From an uncultured Pseudomonadota bacterium (GTDB taxonomy: Bacteria > Myxococcota_A > UBA796 > SXON01): a stretch of DNA of 64,000 nucleotides. The position numbers were made by a program, and so were the translations under genes. The notes beneath the pieces were generated by a model. It worked only from the letters and a program-made list of their open reading frames with translations, ran no database searches and was not told where the DNA came from. This document shows, in pieces, positions 33,496 through 42,312 of the stretch (within the stretch, counting starts at the first letter, position 1; every line of letters begins with the position of its first letter). The stretch is taken from positions 1 to 64,000 of the forward strand of contig CAIUMM010000040.1 in NCBI GenBank assembly GCA_903900265.1. Reading direction: 5' to 3'.

Positions 33496-36400
33496 CACAG
33501 GTTCACCAGCCAGGTGATCGGCTTCATGAAGGTGGCGCTCTCCGGATCGGTGTCGAGCACCATCACCGTCGAATGCGTGGCGGTGCCGATCACCTCGCCC
33601 GAGTAGTTGCCAACGAGGCCGCGCGTGCCGTCCGCGGAGAGCGCGATCGCGTAGGGGTTCTCCCCGACCTCGGTCGTCTCGGCGACCAGCGTCCCCGCGG
33701 TGCCGAGCGCGAGATCGTAGCAGCTGACCGAATTGTCGTTGAAGTTCGTGACGAACATGTGATGCCCGTCCGGATGCAGCAGGAGCTGCCCGGGGCCGAC
33801 ATCCGCTTGGGTGTTTACGCCTTCATCCCGGTCGTTGCCGCGCGGGAGCGGGAGCATCGACACCGCGCTGTCGCGCACCAGCTCGATGTCGGCATCATCC
33901 TCAAGAACATTGAGGTCAAAGGCCATCAAGCTCGAAGGCGCGTCGGTGATCACCCAGAGCCATCCGTGCACCGGATCCACCAGCGAAGAACGCGGCCCCG
34001 ACGCGCTACCCGTCGAGGTCTCGACCAGAATTACCGATTCGACATCGAGGTAGTTCAGATCGACGAAGTCGCCCCCCGTGGCGATGTTCGTGTCATCCCG
34101 AATATCAAGGACGAAGATCTCCGGGAGCAGCTTGCAGGTCACGTACATGAACCCGCGCTCGTCGTCCACCGCAAGGGCCGAACAGCCGCGCACCGGCGCC
34201 ACCGACGTGCCTTCTACGGTCACGTCGAGGTCGATGGCGTCGGCATCATCTGCAGGTTGGGCGACGAAGCCCCACGTGTCCGAGCGCGTCGGCATCGCCA
34301 AATCGCGCCACGCGCGGTCGGGCTCCCGAAGCACGCCACGGCCGACGCGGCCAACGCCGAGGTCCTCGCCGGTGTACCACAGCGTCCAGCCCTCGCCGTC
34401 CGAATCCGGGACGGTGATCGGCCGGAGCACGTCGCTGACGCCAAAGCTGCCGGACGCGGCGGTCAGGACCGCGCGGGGCTCACCATCCGCGCCAGCCGCG
34501 CCGATCAGATCCGCCGAGCCGCCGACTCCGTCTGCGTCCTCCGCGTACCCAAGCGCCCACTGATTGCCATCAAAGCCGCTAAACCAAAGGTGAAGCACCC
34601 CGTCATCGCCGACGAGCGCCATCGGATCTTTGACGCCGGAGTCGTTCCAGTCGCCCGGCCCGCCCGCGTTCAGCGTCCACGCGGCTTCCGCGCCGGCGAC
34701 ACGGGTAAAGCCGACCCCATCGGAGCTCTCCGCGACACCAATACGCGGGTTTCCGCCATCGGTGCCGGTGTACCAGAGCTGGATCGTGCCGTCCTCCGCG
34801 ACCACCACGCTGCCGGGCACCACACCGACGCTGTCCCAATCGCTCGACGGGACCAGCACCGGCGAAGCGCCAAGCGCCCAGGAGACGCCGTTGTCGTCGC
34901 TCGTCGCGGTGTAGACCCCGGTGAGGCCGTTGGCCGAGCCCGCGAAGTACATGCGGAGCTGCGCGCCCACTTCGAACACCACCGCGTGCGAGATGCTGTC
35001 GAGGCCTTCGGGTACGTACAGCACCGGCTCGCTCTCGAGGACCAACTGCCCATCGACCCACGATCCGCGGCCGATGGTGCCTACGCCGGACGCGTCCGTC
35101 AGCGTGAACCAGGCGTCGTCTCCCGTCCAGCTGTCCAGCGAGACGCCGTTAGCGGACCAGTCGCCGGCGTCATCCGGATCGACGCGCTGCCCAGCCGCGA
35201 TGCGCACCGACCACCCGTCGATGGGATCATCCACTTGCTCGCCCGGCGCGATCGCGATGTCGAACACCTCGTCGTTCGCGCCGATGAGCGTGAAGGTACC
35301 TTCAGACGCCCCTTGAATCGCGACGCGCGCGGCCCCGGTGCCGGGTGCGAAGCGGAATGCTTCGCCTTCAACCTGCCAAGATGTGCCGTCTACACTCGTG
35401 GCCTCGGCCACGTAGGGCGAGAGCCCGTCGACGGTGTAGAGCATGTGGAAGCGCCCGGCGATCCACGTAACAGCCGGGCTTTGCGCGCCTGAAGGCGGCG
35501 CAAATCGCTGATCGCTCACCGTCCACGTCTCCAGATCGTCGCTCCAAGCCTCGCCGATCCCGTCGGGCGAGCCGTCTGCGCCGTCGTCGACGGTGAACCA
35601 CATGCGGTAACGGTCCATGGAGGCATCAAAAAGCACGAACGGATCGGTGACCGAGGCCCCGGCGATGGCGACCACCGCGCCCTCGCGTCGGTAGCTCGCG
35701 CCGTCTTCGGAGGATGCGCGCACAATGGACTGCGTCACGCCGTCGCCTGCGTCGTAGAACAACGTCCACAAGCCGTCCTGGATGACCATCGCCGGCCCGC
35801 CCAACACGGCCTCCGCGCCATTCGACTCCACCGGGACCAACGCCGCGGCCGTAGCCCAGCTGCCCAGCTCCGACGCGTTCCCATCGGCGACCGAGATCGC
35901 GCCCGAAGTGTCGTCCACGTAGAGCATGTGGGGCACGCCATCGGCGTCAAGGTAGAAGAACGGATCGTTCAACGTGCCGAACTCAGAAGCGGCGACGTCC
36001 GGATCGCCCGGAGTCGCTTCCCAAGCCCCCTCGCCGTTCCCCGTCTGCCGGACCAGCCCAGCCTGCCGGCCCCGCCCCGGGATCCACGCCCGAATCGTGC
36101 CAGGGCTCCACTGCAAGTCCCAGGCGCTCGGGGAGAGCGAGGTGCCTTCGATGTTCTCCAGCACCGCGAAGCTCGCGCGGGAGCCCGATTCATCGGCGTC
36201 ATCGAAGGCGTAGGCGTCGATCGCGGCCTCTCCCCCGGGCGGGATGATCGCGACCGGACGGGCGGCCATGTCCAACAGCGTGACGTGATGCGACGTGCGG
36301 TCCAAGACGTAGCCGACGTGCGTGGCGGGATCATAGGCGATGGCGTTGGGATCGTAGCCCACGCCGATGGAGGAGCCGCGCTCGGTGACTCCTTCCGCCA

Positions 36401-36998
36401 ACGCGGGAGCGGTGGCATCGGAGAGGTCGACGAACCACACGTCATCCGTGGACTCACGGGTGCGCGCCCCTTCGGAAAGACGATTTGTGACCGCGAGGAT
36501 GCGGTCATCGGTCATCGCGGCCGCGCCCGAGAAGGTAGGAAGGTCTACCGCAATTGCCCCGATCTGGGTCATCGTCTGGCGCCCGAGGGTCTCATCCACG
36601 TTCGCGAGGTCAATGACCGACACCGAACCACCCGTGTAATCGCCCCACGCATTCGCGTTGACGATGGCAAACTTACCGGGTTGATCAAGCGCAATAATGT
36701 CGGCGGGCGCGGCGAGACAGGTACCGATTCCGATCTGTCCGTACTCGTACACCCCATCGGGGTACACCGCGCAATCCCCAACGTCGGGCAACGGCCTGGA
36801 CTCCAGACACCCCGAGATCAAGCCAGGAAGAACGCTGCTAAGCGCGAGGACAACGAGGGTGTGGCGGCGAAGGGACAGGGGGTGCCTACGGAAGCCCCGG
36901 GGACTAACTGTTTTCTCCGCAGCCTGCTTCTGCGCAGCCTGTCTATGGCCGTCGAACGCGTGTTCCCAAACGCGGAGTTGGCCCCATCTGCGCCGCAC
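33495..36998 (-). CDS. Very large lipoprotein with glycosidase-like five-bladed propeller repeats
   Basis: About 1167 residues. The signal segment TLVVLALSSVLPGLISGC ends in a lipobox. An N-terminal part (VIDLANVDETLG, VWFVDLSDATAPALAEG) and a C-terminal part (HHMFVTNFNDNSVSCYDLALG, GLVGNYSGEV) look like YncE/LVIVD propeller blades. The middle ~600 residues repeat the glycosidase-type beta-propeller signature (LWYTGTDGGNPRIGVAESSD, LHLWFSGFDGNQWALGYAED, GWTLWYTGEDLGVGRVGRG), as in GH43/GH32-like folds; catalytic acids cannot be assigned. The start is uncertain: GTG 36998 leaves a long basic pre-segment, while the ATG at 37061 would overlap the divergent shell-protein gene. A carbohydrate-binding or surface role is inference. 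Confidence 0.8.
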   Translation of the reverse strand: MRRRWGQLRVWEHAFDGHRQAAQKQAAEKTVSPRGFRRHPLSLRRHTLVVLALSSVLPGLISGCLESRPLPDVGDCAVYPDGVYEYGQIGIGTCLAAPADIIALDQPGKFAIVNANAWGDYTGGSVSVIDLANVDETLGRQTMTQIGAIAVDLPTFSGAAAMTDDRILAVTNRLSEGARTRESTDDVWFVDLSDATAPALAEGVTERGSSIGVGYDPNAIAYDPATHVGYVLDRTSHHVTLLDMAARPVAIIPPGGEAAIDAYAFDDADESGSRASFAVLENIEGTSLSPSAWDLQWSPGTIRAWIPGRGRQAGLVRQTGNGEGAWEATPGDPDVAASEFGTLNDPFFYLDADGVPHMLYVDDTSGAISVADGNASELGSWATAAALVPVESNGAEAVLGGPAMVIQDGLWTLFYDAGDGVTQSIVRASSEDGASYRREGAVVAIAGASVTDPFVLFDASMDRYRMWFTVDDGADGSPDGIGEAWSDDLETWTVSDQRFAPPSGAQSPAVTWIAGRFHMLYTVDGLSPYVAEATSVDGTSWQVEGEAFRFAPGTGAARVAIQGASEGTFTLIGANDEVFDIAIAPGEQVDDPIDGWSVRIAAGQRVDPDDAGDWSANGVSLDSWTGDDAWFTLTDASGVGTIGRGSWVDGQLVLESEPVLYVPEGLDSISHAVVFEVGAQLRMYFAGSANGLTGVYTATSDDNGVSWALGASPVLVPSSDWDSVGVVPGSVVVAEDGTIQLWYTGTDGGNPRIGVAESSDGVGFTRVAGAEAAWTLNAGGPGDWNDSGVKDPMALVGDDGVLHLWFSGFDGNQWALGYAEDADGVGGSADLIGAAGADGEPRAVLTAASGSFGVSDVLRPITVPDSDGEGWTLWYTGEDLGVGRVGRGVLREPDRAWRDLAMPTRSDTWGFVAQPADDADAIDLDVTVEGTSVAPVRGCSALAVDDERGFMYVTCKLLPEIFVLDIRDDTNIATGGDFVDLNYLDVESVILVETSTGSASGPRSSLVDPVHGWLWVITDAPSSLMAFDLNVLEDDADIELVRDSAVSMLPLPRGNDRDEGVNTQADVGPGQLLLHPDGHHMFVTNFNDNSVSCYDLALGTAGTLVAETTEVGENPYAIALSADGTRGLVGNYSGEVIGTATHSTVMVLDTDPESATFMKPITWLVNL

Positions 36999-37035
36999 GA
37001 GAGGACGTCTGCGGACTCTCCAGTTAGAGTGCCGC

Positions 37036-37680
37036 ATGGCCATCGACCTTCGTTGTTTCACCTACATCGACATCCTGCAACCCCAGACCACGGCGTTTCT
37101 GGCCACGGTGTCGCGTGGCTACATGCCGCTCACCGGCCAGGCTGCGTTGTTGGTTGAGGTCGCTCCCGGCATGGACGTCAACGTCGTCACCGACATCGCG
37201 CTGAAGCAGACGTCCTGCACGCCGGGCATGCAGATCGTCGAGCGCCAGTTCGGCTGCTTGCAGCTCCAACACACCGACCAAGGCCAAGTTCGCGCCGCGG
37301 GAGATGCGATCCTCGACGCGCTTTCTCTGAAGTCGCAAGATCGTCTGCGCGCGCGCATCGTCAGCTCGCAGACCATCACCGGCATTCACGGATACCACGC
37401 GCAGATCACCAACCGGATGCGCCACGGCAACATCATCGATGAGGGCCAGACCCTCTACATCCTCGAGTGCCACCCTGCCGGCTACGCGCTGATCGCGGCA
37501 AATGAAGCCGAGAAAGCAGCGGACATCGAGATCCTCGAGATCGTCAGCTTCGGCGCGTTCGGTCGCCTCTACATCGGCGGCTCCGAAGAGCACGTCGCGC
37601 AGGCGGCGAAGGCGGCGATCGCGGTGCTCGAGAGCATTGACGGTCGGGACAACCCCGGTAGCGGCGCGGTATTTTACTGA
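37036..37680 (+). CDS. Tandem-domain bacterial microcompartment (BMC-T) shell protein
   Basis: A 214-residue protein with two BMC-fold domains. Domain 1 (about residues 35-100) has QAALLVEVAPGMDVNVVTDI, then ALKQTSCTPGMQIVERQFG and a final helix region DQGQVRAAGDAILDAL. Domain 2 (about 140-207) reads TLYILECHPAGYALIAANEA, EKAADIEILEIVSFG and HVAQAAKAAIAVLES, close to the canonical beta-alpha-beta BMC pattern. Trimers of such proteins form pseudohexameric tiles in protein shells around enzymes. No BMC-H, BMC-P (pentamer) or encapsulated enzyme lies in the window. The ATG at 37036 gives a leaderless cytosolic protein. Recognition is from motif memory, not a search; a stand-alone relative with a non-compartment job is possible. 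Confidence 0.82.
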   Translation: MAIDLRCFTYIDILQPQTTAFLATVSRGYMPLTGQAALLVEVAPGMDVNVVTDIALKQTSCTPGMQIVERQFGCLQLQHTDQGQVRAAGDAILDALSLKSQDRLRARIVSSQTITGIHGYHAQITNRMRHGNIIDEGQTLYILECHPAGYALIAANEAEKAADIEILEIVSFGAFGRLYIGGSEEHVAQAAKAAIAVLESIDGRDNPGSGAVFY

Positions 37681-37721
37681 CCGACTCGCTGGGCGCTTGG
37701 GTTCGTGGCGCAGGCTGCCTT

Positions 37722-38702
37722 TTGCTGCTTGGGTCCGGCTGCAAAGGCTGCCATGACGACGCGTGCGTCCCCGAAGGCGAGATCGCGTGCGACGGCATCG
37801 ATCAGGACTGCGACGGAGCGGACGATTGCACCGTCTACGCCCGTCGCCCCGACGCGACGCTATACGGTGGGCTGGCGGATGAGGGCTACGGCGCGGCGCT
37901 GGCGTGGAAGGACGGCCAGCTTTGGGTAGGCGCTCCCTTCGACCCGGGCGGCGGGCGCTTGTACCTTGAGGACGCGCTTTCCAGAGCTGGAGGTCCTTTT
38001 CTGGGGACAGCCCTGCTGGCCACGTCCGATGGCGTGCTCGTCGGCGGAGACGGGCGCGTAGAGGACACTGTCGGGGTTGTACGTCTCGAGAGCGCCGAAG
38101 GGGTTGGCGGCATCCTCGTCGGCGAAGGTGCCCGATGGGCGACGCGCACCCGCAGCGGGGCGCTTTGGAGCGACGGCAACGCGCTCGATCTCGGCGGTTG
38201 TCCGGACAGCCTCGCGGTTCGGGACGGAGAGATCGTCGCTGGCTTTGCGTTTGGAGACACCTCGCTGATCGCCGGAGCGACGCGCGTCGCCCGCGTCGAA
38301 GGCGCGCAAGACGAAGCCGGCTGGGCGCTGGTGAGCGCGGATGTAGACGGTGACGGCGCCACGGAGTGGATCGTCGGGGCGCCGGCCGCGAATCGCGTCG
38401 ATATCCTCGACGGCGAGACCTTCGCGTGGCGCGCGAGCTGGTCGGGAACTGGGCGCTTCGGAAGCGCGCTCGCGACCGATGGGAGACGAGTTTTTGTAGG
38501 TTCGCCGATGGCGGGCACGGACGCACAGGGCGCGACGTCGGTGTGTAGCGGCACCGCCAACACGGCGTGCACCGTGCTGGAGTACGGCACGAATGCACAG
38601 GACCAACTTGGATTTTCGATGCTTTATGCCAACGAAAACCTCTACGCTGGCGCGCCGGGCGGGCCCGGCACCGCAGGGTACGTCCGCGTAAGCAGCCCGT
38701 GA
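37722..38702 (+). CDS. FG-GAP-like lipoprotein with a MopE-type cysteine motif
   Basis: About 326 residues. A hydrophobic stretch (AGCLLLLGSGC) with a lipobox precedes a cysteine-rich linker with CDGIDQDCDGADDC, the MopE/myxobacterial putative metal-binding motif. The rest holds FG-GAP/integrin-alpha-like repeats (DEGYGAALAWKDGQLWVGAP, DVDGDGATEWIVGAPAAN, GFSMLYANENLYAGAPGG). The only ordinary start is TTG 37722, which would leave a signal of six residues; the frame is open back to 37662 without ATG, GTG or TTG, so an unusual start (for example CTG 37677) or a sequence error is suspected. It follows the BMC-T gene and its stop overlaps the hydrolase start (GTGA). Confidence 0.8.
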   Translation: MLLGSGCKGCHDDACVPEGEIACDGIDQDCDGADDCTVYARRPDATLYGGLADEGYGAALAWKDGQLWVGAPFDPGGGRLYLEDALSRAGGPFLGTALLATSDGVLVGGDGRVEDTVGVVRLESAEGVGGILVGEGARWATRTRSGALWSDGNALDLGGCPDSLAVRDGEIVAGFAFGDTSLIAGATRVARVEGAQDEAGWALVSADVDGDGATEWIVGAPAANRVDILDGETFAWRASWSGTGRFGSALATDGRRVFVGSPMAGTDAQGATSVCSGTANTACTVLEYGTNAQDQLGFSMLYANENLYAGAPGGPGTAGYVRVSSP

Positions 38703-39355
38703 TCCTCGGGCGCTCGATGCTGTTGCCCGGACTGCGCGGCGACGAGCGGGAGTTTGAGGGCCTGCGCGCGCTGCTCCCCGAGGCCACGCCGATCGCGCTA
38801 CCCGCGAAAGCGCACGATCGCTTCGACGCGATCATCGAGGCGATTCTAAAGGCTCAACGCGACGAGATTGCCGCAGCGGACACGCTGCTCGGCGCGAGCT
38901 TCGGGGGTCTTGTGGCCCGCGCGCTCGTGGCGGGCGGCTATACTCGGGCCCGCCTCGTGCTGATCGGAACCCTGCCCCACCCCACACCGCCGTCGGCGGC
39001 GAGCCGGTGCGGGATCACCGGTCGCCTTGTGCCGTTGCTGCCCGAGTCGCTCTACGGTCGCCTGTACGCGCGCCGCGCAGCCAGCGAATGGCGGCAGGAC
39101 ACGGACGACGCCTGGCCAGCAGCGCTCCCCTCGCCTGCGGTGATCGGGGCGCGGCTACGGGCGATCGCCCGCTGGGGCCTCCCGCCGTTGCCGCCCGGTA
39201 CGGTCGTAGCGTGGGGGACCGAGGACCGCTTTGTGACCTGGGACGCGGCTGCGGTTCGCGCGTGGGGCGGGATCCCGCTGCCCCTCCCCGCCGGTCACCG
39301 TCCCCATCTTCGCGACCCGCAGGGCCTGATCGCTGCGCTCTCGCAGGTGGAATGA
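38699..39355 (+). CDS. Alpha/beta hydrolase
   Basis: A 218-residue hydrolase-fold protein. The nucleophile elbow is GASFGG near residue 65, with the acid probably in WGTEDRFVTWD and the histidine in PAGHRPHL close to the end, the normal catalytic triad order. The N-terminal MLLPGLRGDE strand corresponds to the oxyanion-hole region. It lacks the HG motif of many esterases. The GTG start overlaps the preceding lipoprotein's stop as GTGA. No signal peptide is visible, so it acts in the cytosol. Substrate is unknown; esterase or thioesterase are both reasonable. Confidence 0.85.
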   Translation: MILGRSMLLPGLRGDEREFEGLRALLPEATPIALPAKAHDRFDAIIEAILKAQRDEIAAADTLLGASFGGLVARALVAGGYTRARLVLIGTLPHPTPPSAASRCGITGRLVPLLPESLYGRLYARRAASEWRQDTDDAWPAALPSPAVIGARLRAIARWGLPPLPPGTVVAWGTEDRFVTWDAAAVRAWGGIPLPLPAGHRPHLRDPQGLIAALSQVE

Positions 39356-39386
39356 GCGCCCGTTTCGATTGCGCGGTCAAACGCGG

Positions 39387-40997
39387 TCAGGGCGTCTGGC
39401 GATCCATGTAATCCCAGCGATCTGCGAGGAATTCGCGCACGTAGGCGACCTCGCCGTCGTAGTCACGAACGTCACCCGTCCAACCCCAGTAGCTATCGAA
39501 CTGCGGCTCCCATTTGGCCCAGTCGCGACGGGAAGCGGCGTCGATGTTGCGGACGTTGGAATCAAAAGTGGCGATCAACAAGGCTTTGGACCACGGCCCA
39601 TCCAGCGCAGCCCGCAAATGGGCGTTCATCTGCGCGGCTAGCGTCGGATTCGCGAAGGCTCGCTCAAAAAACAGATTGTTGCCGGTGAAGTCCTCGCGGT
39701 CATTGGCTGCGACGTCGATGGTCTGCCAATCCTGACCGAGCGAGTGGTTGAAGTCCCACGGGGTGTACCGCCAGACCCCAGCAGAATCTAAGGGGTCGTG
39801 GTACAAGTAGCTGTTTTTACCCGCAGAGTCCGCACCATCGACAAAGCGTACAAAGGCCCACCAGTTCATGAAGTCATCGCGGGAGATCCACGTGTCGAGC
39901 TCGCTCTCGAAGGTGGCATCCTCGGAGAGCGCCATGAAGCCGACGAGGTCGTCGAGGTCCGACCAATCGTCGTCCCCCGCCTTCTTCTCGTAGCCCTGAT
40001 GCAGCGAGCTTTTTCGCCTTCCGTTGTAGCTAAGGGCAAAGTTCGCGGAGTGGTCCACCGCTTTGTACAGGTTGGCGTCCTCTCGGCCCCCGTTGTCCTC
40101 CCACCACTCCCCGTCGATGTGGTCGGTGATCAGCTGCAGGCCTTCATAGGCGCCGTTGATGAACAACGCTGCCATGGCGGTCTGGAAGACGGGATGGGTG
40201 TCCGACATCGACGACCACAGGTCGTAGCAGAGCTTCTGACGAATGTAGGTGTTGTCGTCGAAGGTACTGGTAATGTTCAGGTTTCTCCGCTTGGTCCACC
40301 CTGGAGCGTCGAACTTGTCGTCTTTGTCGAAGGAGAGGACAAAGCTGTGCTTGGGGTAGTAGGCCGACGAAGCGCCGCGGTACTGAACGCCGATCGCGTA
40401 GCGGTGTCCGAGCCAGACGAGGCTGCTGGCGACATCGCTGTCGTAGTTGGTGTCGGGGGGAACCTCGAGGTGCAGCACCGGCACGCCCAGCTCGTAGGTG
40501 TACGTCATGGGATCCACCTGCACATTCGCCGTGTTGTTCCATGCGTCCGCAACCCAAACCGTACCGGTGGCCTCGACGCTCGCCGCGTCGCGCACCGCGA
40601 GGAAATGCACGTCATACTGTCCGCCGGCGTCGAGCCCCGGCGTCCACGTCAAGGTCGAACCGGACCATTCCGCTCCCGCGGGGAGATTGACGGGCGTCAC
40701 CTGCGCCGCGCTGTCCTCCTCACACGCGACGGTCCACGAGAGCGCCTCGCCCTCCGTCGCAAACACCGCGGCGACGTCGGCATCTTCCGCGCTTCCAAGC
40801 GGCGAGGCCGAGACGGTGACCAACGTACACGCGGTGACCGGCACGTTTGGCACCGAATCCAAGGGCTCGGGCGCGGAGTCTACGGCCGAGTCGGGCACGG
40901 CAGGCGAGCGACCGGGCTCGGGCACCGCGGGCTGGCACCCCGGGAGCAGGACGGCGAGCGCACAGGCACCGCCAAGCCGGGTGTTTATCGAGCGCAT
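39387..40997 (-). CDS. Secreted CotH-family kinase-like lipoprotein
   Basis: A 536-residue lipoprotein. Signal ACALAVLLPGC ends with a lipobox cysteine (C21); a Pro/Asp/Ser-rich linker and an Ig-like domain (TLTWTPGLDAGGQYDVHFLA) follow. From about residue 170 it is a CotH domain: VQYRGASSAYYPKHSFVLSF, the RNLNITSTFDDNTYIRQKL segment, GAYEGLQLITDHID and the late PWDFNHSLGQDW motif, which corresponds to the WDxDxxxG metal site. CotH proteins are atypical kinases that autophosphorylate or phosphorylate surface proteins; here there is no sporulation context. Its ATG (40997) lies inside the pepP 3' end, so the two are coupled. Confidence 0.88.
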   Translation of the reverse strand: MRSINTRLGGACALAVLLPGCQPAVPEPGRSPAVPDSAVDSAPEPLDSVPNVPVTACTLVTVSASPLGSAEDADVAAVFATEGEALSWTVACEEDSAAQVTPVNLPAGAEWSGSTLTWTPGLDAGGQYDVHFLAVRDAASVEATGTVWVADAWNNTANVQVDPMTYTYELGVPVLHLEVPPDTNYDSDVASSLVWLGHRYAIGVQYRGASSAYYPKHSFVLSFDKDDKFDAPGWTKRRNLNITSTFDDNTYIRQKLCYDLWSSMSDTHPVFQTAMAALFINGAYEGLQLITDHIDGEWWEDNGGREDANLYKAVDHSANFALSYNGRRKSSLHQGYEKKAGDDDWSDLDDLVGFMALSEDATFESELDTWISRDDFMNWWAFVRFVDGADSAGKNSYLYHDPLDSAGVWRYTPWDFNHSLGQDWQTIDVAANDREDFTGNNLFFERAFANPTLAAQMNAHLRAALDGPWSKALLIATFDSNVRNIDAASRRDWAKWEPQFDSYWGWTGDVRDYDGEVAYVREFLADRWDYMDRQTP

Positions 40998-42295
40998 GCG
41001 GCCTCCACCTCAGCGATGGTCTTGGGACACGCCGCGGTCAGCACCTCTGGCGATCCGGCGGTGATCAGCAGGTCATCTTCGATGCGCACGCCAATGCCGC
41101 GCAGCGCCTCGGGCGCGTCTTGGTCATCTGGCGGGATGTAGAGACCCGGCTCCACCGTCAAGACCTGCCCGGGGGCCAACGGCCGCGAGTAGAGCCCGAC
41201 GTGGTAGGCGCCGGGGTCATGCACGTCGAGCCCCAGCCAATGGCCGGTGCCGTGCATGTAATACTTCCGATATCGCTCCTCGACGATCAGCTCGTCCACA
41301 TCCCCATCGAGGAGCCCAAGCTCTACCATGCCTTCCGTGAGCACCCGCACCGCTGCGTCGTGCATGTCCCGGTAGGGCCTTCCCGCCGTCGCGCAGGCGA
41401 TCGCCGCGTGTTGGGCCTCGAGGACGAGGTTGTAGACGTCGCGTTGAGATGTGGTGAACCTGCCGGACACCGGCCAGGTGCGGGTCACGTCTGCGGTGTA
41501 ATAGTCGACCTCAGCGCCGGCATCGACGAGACAGAGCGAGCCCGGAGCGAGCTTGTCGCGGTTCTGGATGTAGTGCAGGATGCACGCGTTCGCGCCGCCG
41601 CCGACGATGGTCGTGTAGCCCGCGCCGGTGCCGCCGCGACGGCGAAAAGTATGGTCAATCGCGGCTTCCACCTCGTATTCAAAAGCGCCCGGCACGCCGG
41701 TCCGCATCGCCGCGATGTGCGCCTCGGCGGTGATCTCCGCCGCGCGCCGCAGCAGCGCCAGCTCTGCGTCGTCCTTGTGCAGCCGCAGCTCGCCAAGCAG
41801 CACCCGACTGTGCTCGATCTTCCACGGCAAGCAGAGGCCGTTCCGCAGCGAGGCGCGCGCGTTGTTCACCGCGCCGAACACCAGCCGGTCGTGATCCGGC
41901 TGCTCGCCGTAGGCATAGTGCAGCGTCGAGTAGCCCGCGACCAGCAACGGAAGCCGCATCGCCAGCTCCGAATACGGAAAAGCCAGATCGGCTCCAAAGC
42001 GCTCCCGGGCGCCCTCCACGCCCTCCCGACGACCGGTCCACGTCTCCCGCTCACGGTCTTTGGGCTGTACGAACAGCACGAATGGATGGTCGCTATCCGG
42101 AAGAAATAGAGCTGCGACCTCGGGATCCTCCCATCCTGTCAGGTAATGAAGATCGCTGTGCGGGCGATAGCGATACTCGCTGTCGGCGTTACGAGCCGCG
42201 TGTGGGACCCCGAAAACCAGGCTCGCAGCTTTGTTTTTCTCGCCGGAGTTCGCGAGGGCATCGAGGTAGCGGGCACGGCGTTGCGATCGGGGCAT
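40985..42295 (-). CDS. pepP: Xaa-Pro aminopeptidase (M24B)
   Basis: A 436-residue aminopeptidase P that removes an N-terminal residue preceding proline. An N-terminal AMP_N domain (YRPHSDLHYLTGWEDPEVAALF) precedes the pita-bread catalytic domain with dinuclear metal ligands: two Asp in CLVDAGAEVDYYTADVTRTW, His in GTGHWLGLDVHD, Glu in TVEPGLYIP and Glu in IGVRIEDD. Length and domain order match E. coli PepP. The ATG at 42295 starts with MPRSQRRARYLDAL; the frame is closed soon upstream. It sits between a small membrane protein gene and cotH-like gene in a long minus-strand run. Confidence 0.96.
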   Translation of the reverse strand: MPRSQRRARYLDALANSGEKNKAASLVFGVPHAARNADSEYRYRPHSDLHYLTGWEDPEVAALFLPDSDHPFVLFVQPKDRERETWTGRREGVEGARERFGADLAFPYSELAMRLPLLVAGYSTLHYAYGEQPDHDRLVFGAVNNARASLRNGLCLPWKIEHSRVLLGELRLHKDDAELALLRRAAEITAEAHIAAMRTGVPGAFEYEVEAAIDHTFRRRGGTGAGYTTIVGGGANACILHYIQNRDKLAPGSLCLVDAGAEVDYYTADVTRTWPVSGRFTTSQRDVYNLVLEAQHAAIACATAGRPYRDMHDAAVRVLTEGMVELGLLDGDVDELIVEERYRKYYMHGTGHWLGLDVHDPGAYHVGLYSRPLAPGQVLTVEPGLYIPPDDQDAPEALRGIGVRIEDDLLITAGSPEVLTAACPKTIAEVEAACAR

Positions 42296-42312
42296 AAACG
42301 CAGGCTAACCGA

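Noticed and set aside
35928..37157. 409-codon plus-strand frame over the large lipoprotein
   Set aside because: Runs antisense to the lipoprotein and overlaps the shell-protein gene; no protein features.
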